Part shown: positions 1 to 8,187 of the stretch, piece after piece
Layout: every line of letters begins with the position of its first letter
Position numbering within the stretch: the first letter of the stretch is position 1
From: an uncultured bacterium
GTDB lineage: Bacteria; Patescibacteriota; Gracilibacteria; Absconditabacterales; Absconditicoccaceae
Direction: 5' to 3'
Assembly: GCA_903943625.1 (NCBI GenBank)
Contig: CAJAPL010000082.1
Span: 1-8,381, forward strand
Length of the DNA: 8,381 bases
Program-made: the position numbers and the translations under genes
Notes under the pieces: model-generated
The model's input: only the letters and a program-made list of their open reading frames with translations
Databases searched by the model: none
Told to the model about the DNA's origin: nothing

Positions 1-448
1 TAGATGGCTCAATAAAATGGATTGAGTGCGTTATTATTGTCATAATATCTCAAAGTATTCCATATATTTTTGTAAATTGGACTCCTGATCATTCTATTGG
101 CGCTATATTACAATCAAAATATTCTCGAATCTGGTTATATTCTAATATAAATCTTCGAAGTTCCTCCCTGCTTCTCATCTGATCTTCTGATGATTCTTTC
201 TTGTAAAGCTGTATATCAATTCTAAGTCTCTCACATAATTCATGGATATATTTTAGGTCTAAAACCAGTTTTTTAGATTCTTTGATACCAGGCATTGCCT
301 TAAATTGTTCTTTACTAATTTCTAGTGCTTGCAAAATTTCATCACTTGATTTTGCCGTCACCTCTGAAATGGCGATTATTCATTCTATAAAATTATTAGA
401 TTTGGATATAGCCTTCCACAATGCTTGTCATTTTAATTCTTTCTCCAT
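1..448 (-). CDS. Hypothetical helical protein, N-terminal part (code 25; runs off the window)
   Basis: I do not recognise this protein. The reading frame starts at an ATG (448-446), just after an in-frame TAA (454-452), and stays open for 149 codons to the window edge. It needs UGA read as Gly at four places (430-428, 382-380, 91-89, 52-50). A standard-code caller would see only the middle, starting from a GTG at 361. The protein begins MEKELKGQALWKAISKSNNF. Residues 30 to 120 are rich in Glu, Lys, Leu and Arg and look alpha-helical, perhaps coiled coil. No signal peptide is visible. The last visible part (around residues 130-149) is more hydrophobic. The gene follows the upstream gene by 28 nt and probably shares its transcript. 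No Shine-Dalgarno is seen; the leader is A-rich. The C-terminus and function are unknown. Confidence 0.75.
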
Positions 449-476
449 TTTTAGTTTTCAAAAATTATAAAAATTA

Positions 477-1601
477 TTATCTGCCTTCTACAAGACGCAC
501 AGAAAAACCAAAACGGGAAGAACCACCGTCACGACCCATAGAATCTTCGCCAAGTACTACATTACGGCCATCTCACAATCAACAGTACTCTCGATTACCA
601 ATACTGTCGAATTCCTTGTCATCCGAATTCCAATAACCAGAAAGCATAAGCTTGCCGTTTTTGGAAAAGTATCTTTTCATAAATCATTCATAATTGGAGT
701 TATTTTCTTTGATCCATTTATCCACTATCTTTTTAAATTCTTCATAATCTTTTGGCATTTTATCTCTTAGTCAGAGTAGATCTGCCGCAAAGCCATTAAA
801 TTTTTGCTCTCAAATATATTCTTTATCTACTCATCCTAAATATTCTTGGACATAAGCCTTTCATCATAAATGTTTTTGGAGATAATCTATTCAATTTTCA
901 TCTATTTCTTCTGTCCATCAGTGTTGAAGTTTCTCTTCAGTTGAAAAATCGGTATCTATCTTATAATTTTCTGCTTCAAGTTTTGGATATTTTTTAGCTA
1001 GTTCTATATCTCTTTGAATCTCATCAAACAGCATAACATGGAAGAATGAATCCTGGACTGGGTCATCGACACCAAATTTTTCTTCTGAAAATGCTAATAT
1101 TTTTCAATTCTGCAACCAAATAAAAAGTACGCTATCTGCGCAGTGAATTGATTCATGGGGAGTGTTGTAGTGTCAAAGCAGATTGTTTTTTATATATTTT
1201 GTATAGAAAGTTTGATACTTTTCTTCTAGAGTTTCTCATGCTTGGGAATCTATAATAGTTCTAATATCTTCTTCTGTAGGTAGCTTTTTTTCTATTCATA
1301 ACCTTTGGATAGCTTCTCGTTTAAATAACTGCTTTCATATAAATTTCCTAAAACGTTCATTATTATATTCATCATATTCCATAACGTCATTTGCTCGATT
1401 TATTTTCATGTTTATTTTAAAATATGGCGTACTGCTTTCTATTTCATAAACTCATCGATCATAACTATTTTCTATTTTTCAAATATTATATAATGCTTGT
1501 AAAATATTTTCCTTACAATTATCAGGTATTCATTTGAAAAAATCTTGTGTAGATTCTAGAGTCTTGAATTGATTGAACTTATTGTTGGGATTATCCTGCA
1601 T
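477..1601 (-). CDS. Hypothetical protein, 374 aa, with FISUMP/DUF1566-like C-terminus (code 25)
   Basis: The frame runs from ATG 1601 to tandem TAA codons (479-477, 476-474), with about 18 internal UGA codons read as Gly. I prefer the ATG at 1601 to the in-frame ATG at 1628 because a likely promoter (-35 at 1656-1661, -10 near 1634-1639) would start transcription at about 1627. The first 300 residues are charged and mostly helical, with no signal peptide or membrane segment, and I do not recognise them. The last 67 residues (308-374) contain SGYWNS (321-326) and end with FGFSVRLV (364-371). That resembles the GYYWSS...GFSVR ending of the FISUMP/DUF1566 (C-type-lectin-like) domains, so the C-terminus may bind ligands or partners. 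This assignment rests on motif spacing alone and is tentative. The gene probably forms an operon with the gene after it (28-nt gap). Confidence 0.82.
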
Positions 1602-1633
1602 TGTGATGTATGGTAAAAATCTAAACATCGCAC

Positions 1634-1661
1634 TATGTATGTATTTACTAGTAAATGTCAA
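1634..1661 (-). promoter_or_regulatory. Putative sigma-70-type promoter with a palindromic operator in its spacer
   Basis: On the minus strand TTGACA (1661-1656) is followed after 16 nt by TACATA (1639-1634). The spacer, plus the last base of the -35 box, is the perfect 14-bp palindrome ATTTACTAGTAAAT (1643-1656). A protein bound there would lie directly over the polymerase site, so repression is the simplest reading. A further inverted repeat, TGTTGA-6 nt-TCAACA, sits just upstream (1683-1700). The -10 match is only fair, so this is a prediction. Confidence 0.45.
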
Positions 1662-1753
1662 TATACTGAAATGAAAATGTGTTGTTGACAAACTTCAACA
1701 GATACCTTACATAACAACAAAAAGACAATATAAATACATAAAATACAGTAAAG

Positions 1754-1990
1754 TTTTTGGTTCTTTACAAATTGTTTGAGCTCTGATCATACAAAAAAAA
1801 CAAGCTAATTAACAGTAGCGAGTCTTGTAAAGAACTAGACCTTTTGGTTCTTTTGGGGTAATGCCAAAAGAACAAAGGGAAATATATTAAGACCCGCCGG
1901 TAGGCTGAGAAAGGTGACCACGGAATGGAGGAAAATTTAAATCCTCAGCCACTCATTTCATTCGCGCCAGCTCCTTTCTAAAGGAGCACA
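1754..1990. repeat. Composite palindromic intergenic element
   Basis: This stretch fills most of the 394-nt gap between the 829-aa protein and the 374-aa protein and has no open frame. It is GC-richer than its surroundings, especially 1890-1975. It holds four perfect dyads. GTTCTTTACAA (1760-1770) pairs with 1825-1835. GTTCTTTTGG (1847-1856) pairs with 1864-1873 around a 7-nt loop. GGCTGAG (1903-1909) pairs with CTCAGCC (1944-1950) and encloses a smaller AGGA/TCCT stem. GCTCCTTT (1970-1977) pairs with 1980-1987. TTTTGGTTCTTT is also directly repeated (1755-1766 and 1842-1853). No T-tract follows the last hairpin on the minus strand, so it is not a standard terminator, though it lies just after the stop of the 829-aa gene. 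It looks like a dispersed repeat or a structured RNA. Copy number cannot be judged from one window. Confidence 0.6.
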
Positions 1991-1995
1991 ATGTT

Positions 1996-4485
1996 TTATC
2001 TTGGCACTATACCTTTAGGATTGTCCTTTACGTAATCAGAAAATGTATATGGTTTATTTTGGGGTCATTTGTATGTTTGTGAAGAACTTTTTAATTTCTT
2101 TTCTAGGAGAAGTTTCTTTTGAAGAAATTGAGATTTCATCTTGAAGTAATCTTCTGCTACTATCTTGCCTTCATAGCAGCCGTAGGTTCTTTCTCATCCA
2201 TAAATCATGTCGGCATCATCATCCGCATATAAATACTTTTTACCATTGATGGTCGTGATTCATAATAAATATATTTTACCATCGGAAGCTCTGTATCTTC
2301 ATATATGCGTTGCTGTCTCAGCTTTTTCTCATCGATTTGTTACCAACATTCTGGCATTCCCTCCGAATAATTTTTTATCATCTTTGATTGTATTTTTCAT
2401 GGCTTCTTCATACTCTTGAAGATATCAATTTGGCAATACATCTTTGTTTGTCTCTCATCATAGTTTGGATAAGGTATCGTGATTTTCTATCGCAAACTCG
2501 TCTAGGTAGTTTATAATTTTATTAGTCTGAATTTTTTGAATTTTGTTTAGTAATCATTTACGTAAAAAATCTTTTATCAGCAATTCTTGTATAGAACTAG
2601 ATAATCTTACTTTATTTGGTCAATCATGGTTCATACTATGCATATCATCCCACATATGGTAACGCAATAAATATTGATCAAGTAATTCATTGATAATTGG
2701 TTGAGTCTGTTTAATTAGATCAAAAGCTAGATCCCTGGCAATACTTGTCATTAACTTTGGACTTTCGTCTTTCTTAAAATCTCCATAATATCCATGCGTA
2801 GCTACGATGTAATTATGTCCCGGCAATCCGTTTCATGCTAATCATAATCTGTATTTCCAGCCACTAAAGCCATAGTATCATAAATCTTTGGGGGCATATT
2901 CTCATATATCTATTACAGATGGATATTGATTAACGCCTCTAAATACAGGCTTTGTAAATTTAGTCTCTCGGTCGGTTTCAAGATCCTTGTCTAATAATAT
3001 TGTATTTATAAAATCTGGCAAATGCTCTTTAACTAATTTTTGATATGGTTTAGTCGGTATTTTATTGATTTTAAATTCTCAATAGTTTTGTGGGATTAGA
3101 TAATCATCTATCACCACATCCTCATGACATAGTCTTTCTGAGCTACCATCACTAGCAAGTAAATCCAAAACATCTTGATTATTTAAACAATCTATAATTT
3201 TTGCTTTAAATTCTAGTTTATCAACCTCCCAAAATGGATCATAATCGTAGCGAAAAACAAATCTATCATAGATATCTTGTGTTTTTTCGTTTATCCATTC
3301 AAGTTTACTTTCTCATACATATTCATAAGTCCCCATTTCACTCCAAGATTGTATTTTTCTATTTTCAAAGATTTCTTTGATGGTCTCTTTAGTTTCTTTT
3401 TTTAATTTTTCTATATTATAGAAATGTACCCCTAAACCAGACAAGAAAGTTAAAAAAATCAAACCAGAAACCATTCAAGTAATTCTTCTTGTTTTATTGT
3501 TTACTTGTTTTTCTGCGTTTATCTTTTTTGCATATGCTTTATATTTTATTGTGTCTATGTATATTGTCTCGAGTTTATTGTCTCATAGTCTTTGGTTACA
3601 GAAATCTCTAAGCTGGTAGATCTCTGGATACTGAGATATAGGCTGATATGGATTTAAGATCTCCCTAATAACATCATCGTAGTGTTTTTGTTTCATCGCT
3701 CATCATTGTACACTCACTCCATTTAGTAGGTCTGTCATACGTATCGCTATTTCTATGATAGCATAATATTTAGATTTTGCTTTTTCTGGTTTGATCCCTC
3801 TGATTTTACTAAAAAATACTTTATTGTTTTTGCATAGATGATACAAATATTTTGCTATATCTAAACTACTAAATGGCTGGTCTAGTGGAGGCAATAATGG
3901 CGCCTCTTTTCATGTTTCTAGAAAATCTAATTTATCAAATGATGGTGTTTTTTCATATTCAGATTTACTCAATCATTTTAGTTTAGCCTCATCTTCTATA
4001 ACTTTTTTATATTCTCTAAGACCAGAAAATAATTCTGGATGTCTTGTTTCTATATCTATAATTTCAAGTCTTTGGGTTTGGTCTTTTTTAAAATTATCTT
4101 TCACAAGCTCTGCTATATATTGTTTTTGTTCTTCAAAATTTAGAAATCATTCCATATTCTCTCACAACACATCACTTACCGTATTTGCTAGTTCCAAAAT
4201 AACATGTCCTCATTTGGGAGTACAATAAAAATAATATTCCAAGATTCATTTTATAAAATCGTCATTGTATATTCACTCTTCTTCTAGATTCATTTTTCAC
4301 ATATAGATATGACTTGTCTCTCCTTTTAAAGTTGGCAATTTGTCCTTTGTATCCTTGGCTGAAGCACCAACAAGATAAGTAATAGATTTGACTATTTCAA
4401 AATCACTAGTTTTTCATCTTATAGAATCCCAAAACCTTTGTCATTTATTTTGTGTCTGCGGTCAGTTTAAATTATTGTTTTTCAT
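1996..4485 (-). CDS. Large single-pass membrane protein of unknown family, 829 aa (code 25)
   Basis: The frame is open from ATG 4485 to TAA 1998-1996 with about 31 UGA codons read as Gly. The standard code cuts it into fragments of 70 aa or less. I do not recognise the family. The first 330 residues are soluble and charged. A hydrophobic stretch at about residues 335-353 (VSGLIFLTFLSGLGV), preceded by the basic NNKTRR, is a probable transmembrane helix. A Lys/Glu-rich, possibly coiled-coil segment (356-378) follows, then about 450 residues that the positive-inside rule would place outside the cell. Within these, HMWDDMHSMNHDG (610-622) is a cluster of His and Asp that could bind metal, and YGGERTYGCYEGK lies near the C-terminus. 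The gene starts 21 nt after the TrmB gene ends, so the two are probably co-transcribed. An in-frame ATG at 3696 is a possible internal start, but no stop separates the halves. Confidence 0.83.
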
Positions 4486-4506
4486 CCAAGGGAATATAGT
4501 TTTAAA

Positions 4507-5262
4507 CTATTTTTTCTTCTTCTGTGTATCTCGTATCAGATTAAATAGACTGGTCAGTCCATCGTGGAGAGTCTGACTTTCTATAGTCAGTCATGACATT
4601 TCTGCAGTATCATACATCAATATTGCGACCTTATTACCTGCGTAAACAACGATCTCATTTCATAAGTCAAAGAGCGGCTTATCTACTATCAAGGTATTAT
4701 GAGATTTTTTGTGGTAGTCCATATATCTGGATTTGTCTTGTGACATGATAGCTTTGGTCTTGGTTTTGATTTTGATTCTTTGTGGGATAAATTCATTGTA
4801 AATGTATTTTTCTACTCTAGGGTCCATTTCGTTGGTTCATACAAAACTAAGGTATGGGACAGTCATTTTCTCTCATGCAGCGAGCACTTCTTCAAATATT
4901 TTCTTGAGTCCTTCTAGTCATTCAAAAAACTGAGTTTTGGGTCTAGAACCAAACTTTTGTGTAATAGCCAATAGATCAGGCAATGTCGATTTCATTTTAT
5001 CAAACTTTTCTTCTTCTCTCTTAAAGAGACTCTCAGGATTGAGTACGCTGAAATACTTTAGTTCGTCTCTAATATTTTCACTAGCAATTCATTTTCTTTT
5101 GAAGTCTTCCAAAATAGAGTAAGTTGTTCATCTGTTGATCTCTGCGCGTCTAGCAATAGTACTAGCCAAGCTTGAACCAAGCTCCAAACAAGTAAGATAA
5201 ACTTTAGCCTCTTTGTCGGAGAAACCATAGTAAGAAAGTTGTTCGATTAGATTGGAGTCCAT
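4507..5262 (-). CDS. TrmB-family transcriptional regulator, 251 aa (code 25)
   Basis: This is a DNA-binding regulator of the TrmB family (winged helix-turn-helix plus a C-terminal effector or dimer domain). It begins MDSNLIEQLSYYGFSDKEAK and continues as KVYLTCLELG, ARRAEINRGTTYSILEDF and KRKGIAS (residues 20-61), the classic TrmB helix-turn-helix with its wing turn. KTQFFEGLEGLKKIFEEVL (109 onward) matches the start of the TrmB C-terminal domain. The length is typical for the family. It starts at ATG 5262 and ends at TAG 4509-4507. Seven of its 13 glycines are UGA, including the conserved Gly45, Gly58 and Gly115, which is strong internal proof of the code. It leads a two-gene unit with the 829-aa membrane protein and may control its own operon. 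The ligand is unknown. Confidence 0.93.
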
Positions 5263-5354
5263 AGGGATAATTTAAGGATTAAATATTTGGGTGTTGAAAC
5301 CTTTAAACAAACACTATAATTGTATCCAGAATTCAAAAAAACGCAAATTTATAG

Positions 5355-5452
5355 CTGTCATTCCGGCGCCAAGTTTTGCGGCCGGGATCTACTATATACT
5401 ACAAGAGATTCCGGTTGCATTCGCCAAGGCGAAAATAACACCGGAATGACAG
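5355..5452. repeat. 98-bp palindromic element with 12-bp terminal inverted repeats
   Basis: CTGTCATTCCGG (5355-5366) is repeated perfectly in inverse at 5441-5452. The interior holds two more dyads: CCGGGATCT (5382-5390) against AGATTCCGG (5406-5414, one mismatch), and TTCGCC-AA-GGCGAA (5420-5433). It is clearly GC-richer than its flanks and has no open frame. The ends resemble the TCATTCCGG/CCGGAATGA-type dispersed palindromes common in many bacterial genomes. It is best read as a non-autonomous MITE- or REP-like repeat in the gap between two transcription units. It could also fold as RNA if it is read through. Confidence 0.7.
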
Positions 5453-5453
5453 T

Positions 5454-5505
5454 AAAAAAATAAAAACAAAAAATCCCGAACCGAATATGATTCCAGATCA
5501 GGATT
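5454..5505 (-). terminator. Rho-independent terminator of the 74-aa/212-aa gene pair
   Basis: On the minus strand, 15 nt after the TAA at 5520, AATCCTGA (5505-5498) pairs with TCGGGATT (5479-5472) in an 8-bp stem with one G-U pair. GAAT/ATTC can pair inside the loop. A long T-rich run follows on the minus strand (5473-5454, broken only by single G and A bases). Position and structure fit termination of the upstream gene pair. Confidence 0.72.
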
Positions 5506-5519
5506 CTTTTTAAATTATA

Positions 5520-6158
5520 TTAATCTTTTGAAGTAAAAAATTCTCTCTGATGTGTCATATTTATTGTAATTGTATATCATTGATTTTTATAATCTTCCAA
5601 CATCCGTTCTACAAACTGATTTGAACATGACCCATAACTACCAGAATCATCACGGATATTTAATGTTTTTTGCTCATGATCTATATCTATCCAGGCTCAT
5701 CATAAAATATTAACCTCTCATGATATTCATTTCAATCCGATTTTATTTGCTATTTTTGCATGCATATCATCTCCAGTAGAGACCAAGAAAATTACATTAG
5801 TAGCTTCTTGGGCAAGATCAGTAGCTGAGCCCCCACGTAGCAGACTATGTGGCAATGACGTCACGATAAACTTGTAGGATCCATTTTCTTGTGGTAAAAT
5901 TACTTTTTTTTGTAATGGGAGCTTGTCCAAGTTACTATAGACGACAAATGATAATTTTACCAAATCCTGTAATATAATCTGAGAAGTAACAAAGCCATTT
6001 TTCCTGTTCCTAGCGTGTATTTCTGCGAATCATTCTATGCCTAGGATTGTAAAAAGTTGTCTGGATTTTGAGGATATTTCGTTTTTTGATCAGAGAAATA
6101 ATTCATCAAATCAATCTCTAATCTCTTGTACTATTGGGTCTTCCATTTGGATAATCAT
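5520..6158 (-). CDS. Protein with Janus/PHPT (phosphohistidine phosphatase)-like C-terminal domain, 212 aa (code 25)
   Basis: The frame runs from ATG 6158 to TAA 5522-5520 with eight UGA codons read as Gly. Residues 1-90 are not recognised. Residues 92-205 follow, in order, the landmarks of the Janus/14-kDa phosphohistidine phosphatase family as I recall human PHPT1. GSYKFIVTSLPHS (93-105) corresponds to GVFKYVLIRVHS. MHAKIANKI (132-140) corresponds to YHADIYDKV, with His133 at the catalytic His position. LGGAWIDID corresponds to LGGGRISH, with Gly153-Gly154 both encoded by UGA. SGSYG (172-176) corresponds to SMAYG. If this is right, it could remove phosphate from histidine (or lysine) in proteins. 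The assignment is from memory of one sequence, without a search. The gene starts 15 nt after the 74-aa gene; no Shine-Dalgarno is visible. Confidence 0.83.
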
Positions 6159-6173
6159 TAATTTATAAAATTT

Positions 6174-6398
6174 TTAATTTGAGCTATCTGCAAAATATTC
6201 TTCTATCTCATCAAATGTCGTTGATCACACGGAAAATTCCAAAAACTTTTCTTTGGGACTAAGATTTGACGATAGACGTTCTTTTAGTCAGTCTCTAAAA
6301 AGCTCTACGCATGCCTCTCTTTTAATCTTCTGAATTTTAGACTTACTAAGTTCTCCAGCGAAGTCTGTAAGATCTGGACTTGATGTTTTCTTTTTCAT
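6174..6398 (-). CDS. Small hypothetical protein, 74 aa (code 25)
   Basis: It starts at ATG 6398 (MKKKTSSPDLTDFAGELSKS) and ends at TAA 6176-6174, with two UGA codons read as Gly (in RDGLKERL and SVGSTTF). The middle (residues 17-45) looks like an amphipathic helix rich in Lys, Arg and Glu. The C-terminus is acidic (FDEIEEYFADSSN). There is no membrane segment or signal. I do not recognise a family. It lies 15 nt upstream of the Janus-like gene, so the two are probably translated from one message and may act together. An A/T-rich leader replaces a Shine-Dalgarno. Both its short spacing and its codon use look like a real gene, but homologues would settle this. Confidence 0.7.
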
Positions 6399-6483
6399 TT
6401 TAATGTTTTATAATTTTAAATATGTCTTGTATAAATAAATGCGTAGTAATATATTCTGACTTTTTATGTATTTGCTATCTACC

Positions 6484-8004
6484 TTATTCTCCTTCTCTGG
6501 GGATTGATCCTTTGGGGAATGAAAATCTATATCTACGACTTGTTTCTTTGCTACTTGCTTCTACCTCTATAACAATATTATTGTCTTGTTCAGTTATAGA
6601 TAAAATTTTTGTTTTGGTGAAACATAGGCCTCGATTATCTCCACTATTATCATCTCTTGCTGCTCTATATATTACATGTTGTTTTTGTTCTTTACCATTG
6701 TACCATACTATTACATTATTTCAGTATTCACAAACATTTCAAAGTTTTACTGTTCAACACGTATAAGACATTACACCTTGCTTGCTATCAATATCAACGG
6801 TTCATTCATGTACAGATTCACTCCATTTGTCTGATTGTTGTTTCAAATGTTTGGCAATATGTTTTAATAAATATTTTGCGGGATGGCTAATTTTATCGTA
6901 GAGATCTTCATCAGCAAATAGTAATTTCAAAACAAATTCATCATTGTTTAAAAATTTTTCATCGATTCTATCAATAATTGTATCAATCTTGAATGTGGCA
7001 GCTTTAAATGGATTCTTTTCTATATTTTCTATGAGTTCTTGTTGATTATTTGTAATCATTGATTCAGCTTTTTTTACTAAGTTTGGATAATAATCAGGGG
7101 TTTTTCTTCTAAAATCATCATCAAATGTATAGAATCATCATGCTCATCATGACTTATATGTAAGCAAAAGATATTCATCATCATCTTTTATTTTGGGATG
7201 ATTTTTGTGTCGATTATATCATCATATTTGGACAACTATTTTTCTCATTATTCCTCTATCATCTAGAAGCGGCGAATCTTTTTTTACAAGGAAATTTAGT
7301 ATTGTTGGACCTGCTCAGCTGTGACTATCTCAACCAGCATCAAGCATTTTATTGATGATTTCTTTATCTTCTTTGATAGGATCACCTTGTGGTATGCTAT
7401 TATATAAGGATGATAAGCAGTTTGTTCGAACAATAGGAATTACTTTTAGAATAAAGTCTTTATCTTTAATCAGATCAGACACTATTGGTAATTCTCATTC
7501 TAATAATTTTCTTTCCATCCCTTCTCGTTTCCATGTCAATTTATAAAATGGATGTTCTCGATTATCACTCAAACATATTCAAAGATATTTACAAATATCA
7601 GGCTGATCCTTTATGAGTTCTAACATAAATTCTTTATCATTTAGAAGCTCTGGTACAACATACTGTATAATCTTATGATCGTAATTGTAAGTATGTATTC
7701 ACATATACTTTCACCATACAGAGTAACTTTCATATCTAATGTTCCGAAGCTTTTTGATGATATCTTTTGATCATCTTATAAATTCATCTGACTTACAAAA
7801 TTCTTCTTGAATTGTTTTTGCTCAGTTTTGCTTTCATGTCTGTATCTGTCACATTTTTTCTAAAAAATTTTTAATTCTGATTTTTGCTTCCTCTGGAATA
7901 TCCTTCATGGCTTTGATAACATTATCATTTGTTGTTTTTTGTATCTCATTTTGTTTATTTTCTCCACTATCTGGAGTAATTAGTTTGTTAAGTTTTTTTG
8001 TCAT
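6484..8004 (-). CDS. DUF4116-like repeat protein, 506 aa (code 25)
   Basis: The frame is open from ATG 8004, just after an in-frame TAA (8016-8014), to TAA 6486-6484, with about 20 UGA codons read as Gly. Three segments share a pattern: LLNDKEFMLELI (about residue 120), LIKDKDFILKVI (about 178) and FLNNDEFVLKLL (about 351). This is the signature of DUF4116-type helical repeats (L..D.EFVL.....), whose function is unknown and which may bind proteins. The N-terminal 60 residues are polar. From about residue 400 to the end the sequence changes to a beta-rich domain (GTVKLGNV, NNVIVWYNGK, NNIVIEVEAS) that I do not recognise. No signal peptide or membrane helix is seen. It lies 35 nt after the tRNA-Asn with no terminator between, so it may be read from the tRNA promoter. 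Confidence 0.87.
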
Positions 8005-8039
8005 TTGCAATGATTATAAATCGTAAAAGTGTATTTATT

Positions 8040-8111
8040 CTGCCAAGCTAGGAGTCGAACCTAGAGCTTTCCGATTAACAGTCGGGTGTCATACCATTAG
8101 ACCACTTGGCA
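8040..8111 (-). tRNA. tRNA-Asn (anticodon GTT)
   Basis: On the minus strand the acceptor arm TGCCAAG (8111-8105) pairs perfectly with CTTGGCA (8047-8041), followed by the discriminator base G (8040), normal for bacterial tRNA-Asn. The D loop is AATGGTA. The anticodon loop is CTGTTAA, giving anticodon GTT. The T arm is CTAGG-TTCGACT-CCTAG. The anticodon stem has a C-A mismatch at its outer pair (27-43). No CCA is encoded. It reads AAC and AAU. Confidence 0.96.
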
Positions 8112-8129
8112 AGGATATAATTTCTATAC

Positions 8130-8169
8130 TTGACATTTTGCATATTATATAATAGTAATTAAATGTCAA
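8130..8169 (-). promoter_or_regulatory. Putative tRNA-Asn promoter inside an inverted repeat
   Basis: On the minus strand TTGACA (8169-8164) is followed after 16 nt by TAATAT (8147-8142), inside an AT-rich stretch that also contains TATAAT (8149-8144). Transcription would start roughly 20-25 nt before the tRNA. The arms TTGACATTT (8130-8138) and AAATGTCAA (8161-8169) are perfect 9-bp inverted repeats, so a second -35 box faces the other way. The plus-strand copy has only a 12-nt spacer to TATAAT and is a weaker promoter candidate. Confidence 0.55.
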
Positions 8170-8187
8170 TGGAGAACTAGTAAATCC

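Noticed and set aside
421..636. Plus-strand ORF of 71 aa, Pro/Ser/Arg-rich
   Set aside because: It is the antisense shadow of the 374-aa protein's FISUMP-like tail and the start of the next gene.
1970..1987. Intrinsic terminator of the 829-aa gene
   Set aside because: The 8-bp hairpin with a 2-nt loop is well placed after the stop, but no T-tract follows it on the minus strand.
1754..1990. CRISPR array or retron
   Set aside because: There are no regularly spaced identical direct repeats and no reverse transcriptase or Cas gene in the window.
2207..2419. Plus-strand ORF of 70 aa
   Set aside because: It is antisense to the 829-aa gene, which is supported by a continuous code-25 frame on the other strand.
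2620..3894. Pseudogene or multiply frameshifted gene
   Set aside because: The apparent breaks are all UGA in one constant frame. No UAA or UAG and no frame change occur from 4485 to 1998, so recoding explains it better than decay.
6422..6766. Plus-strand ORF of 114 aa with hydrophobic segments
   Set aside because: It lies antisense to the C-terminal part of the 506-aa gene. Its low-complexity Leu/Ser/Cys make-up is what the complement of an A-rich gene gives. It lacks a start context and family signal.
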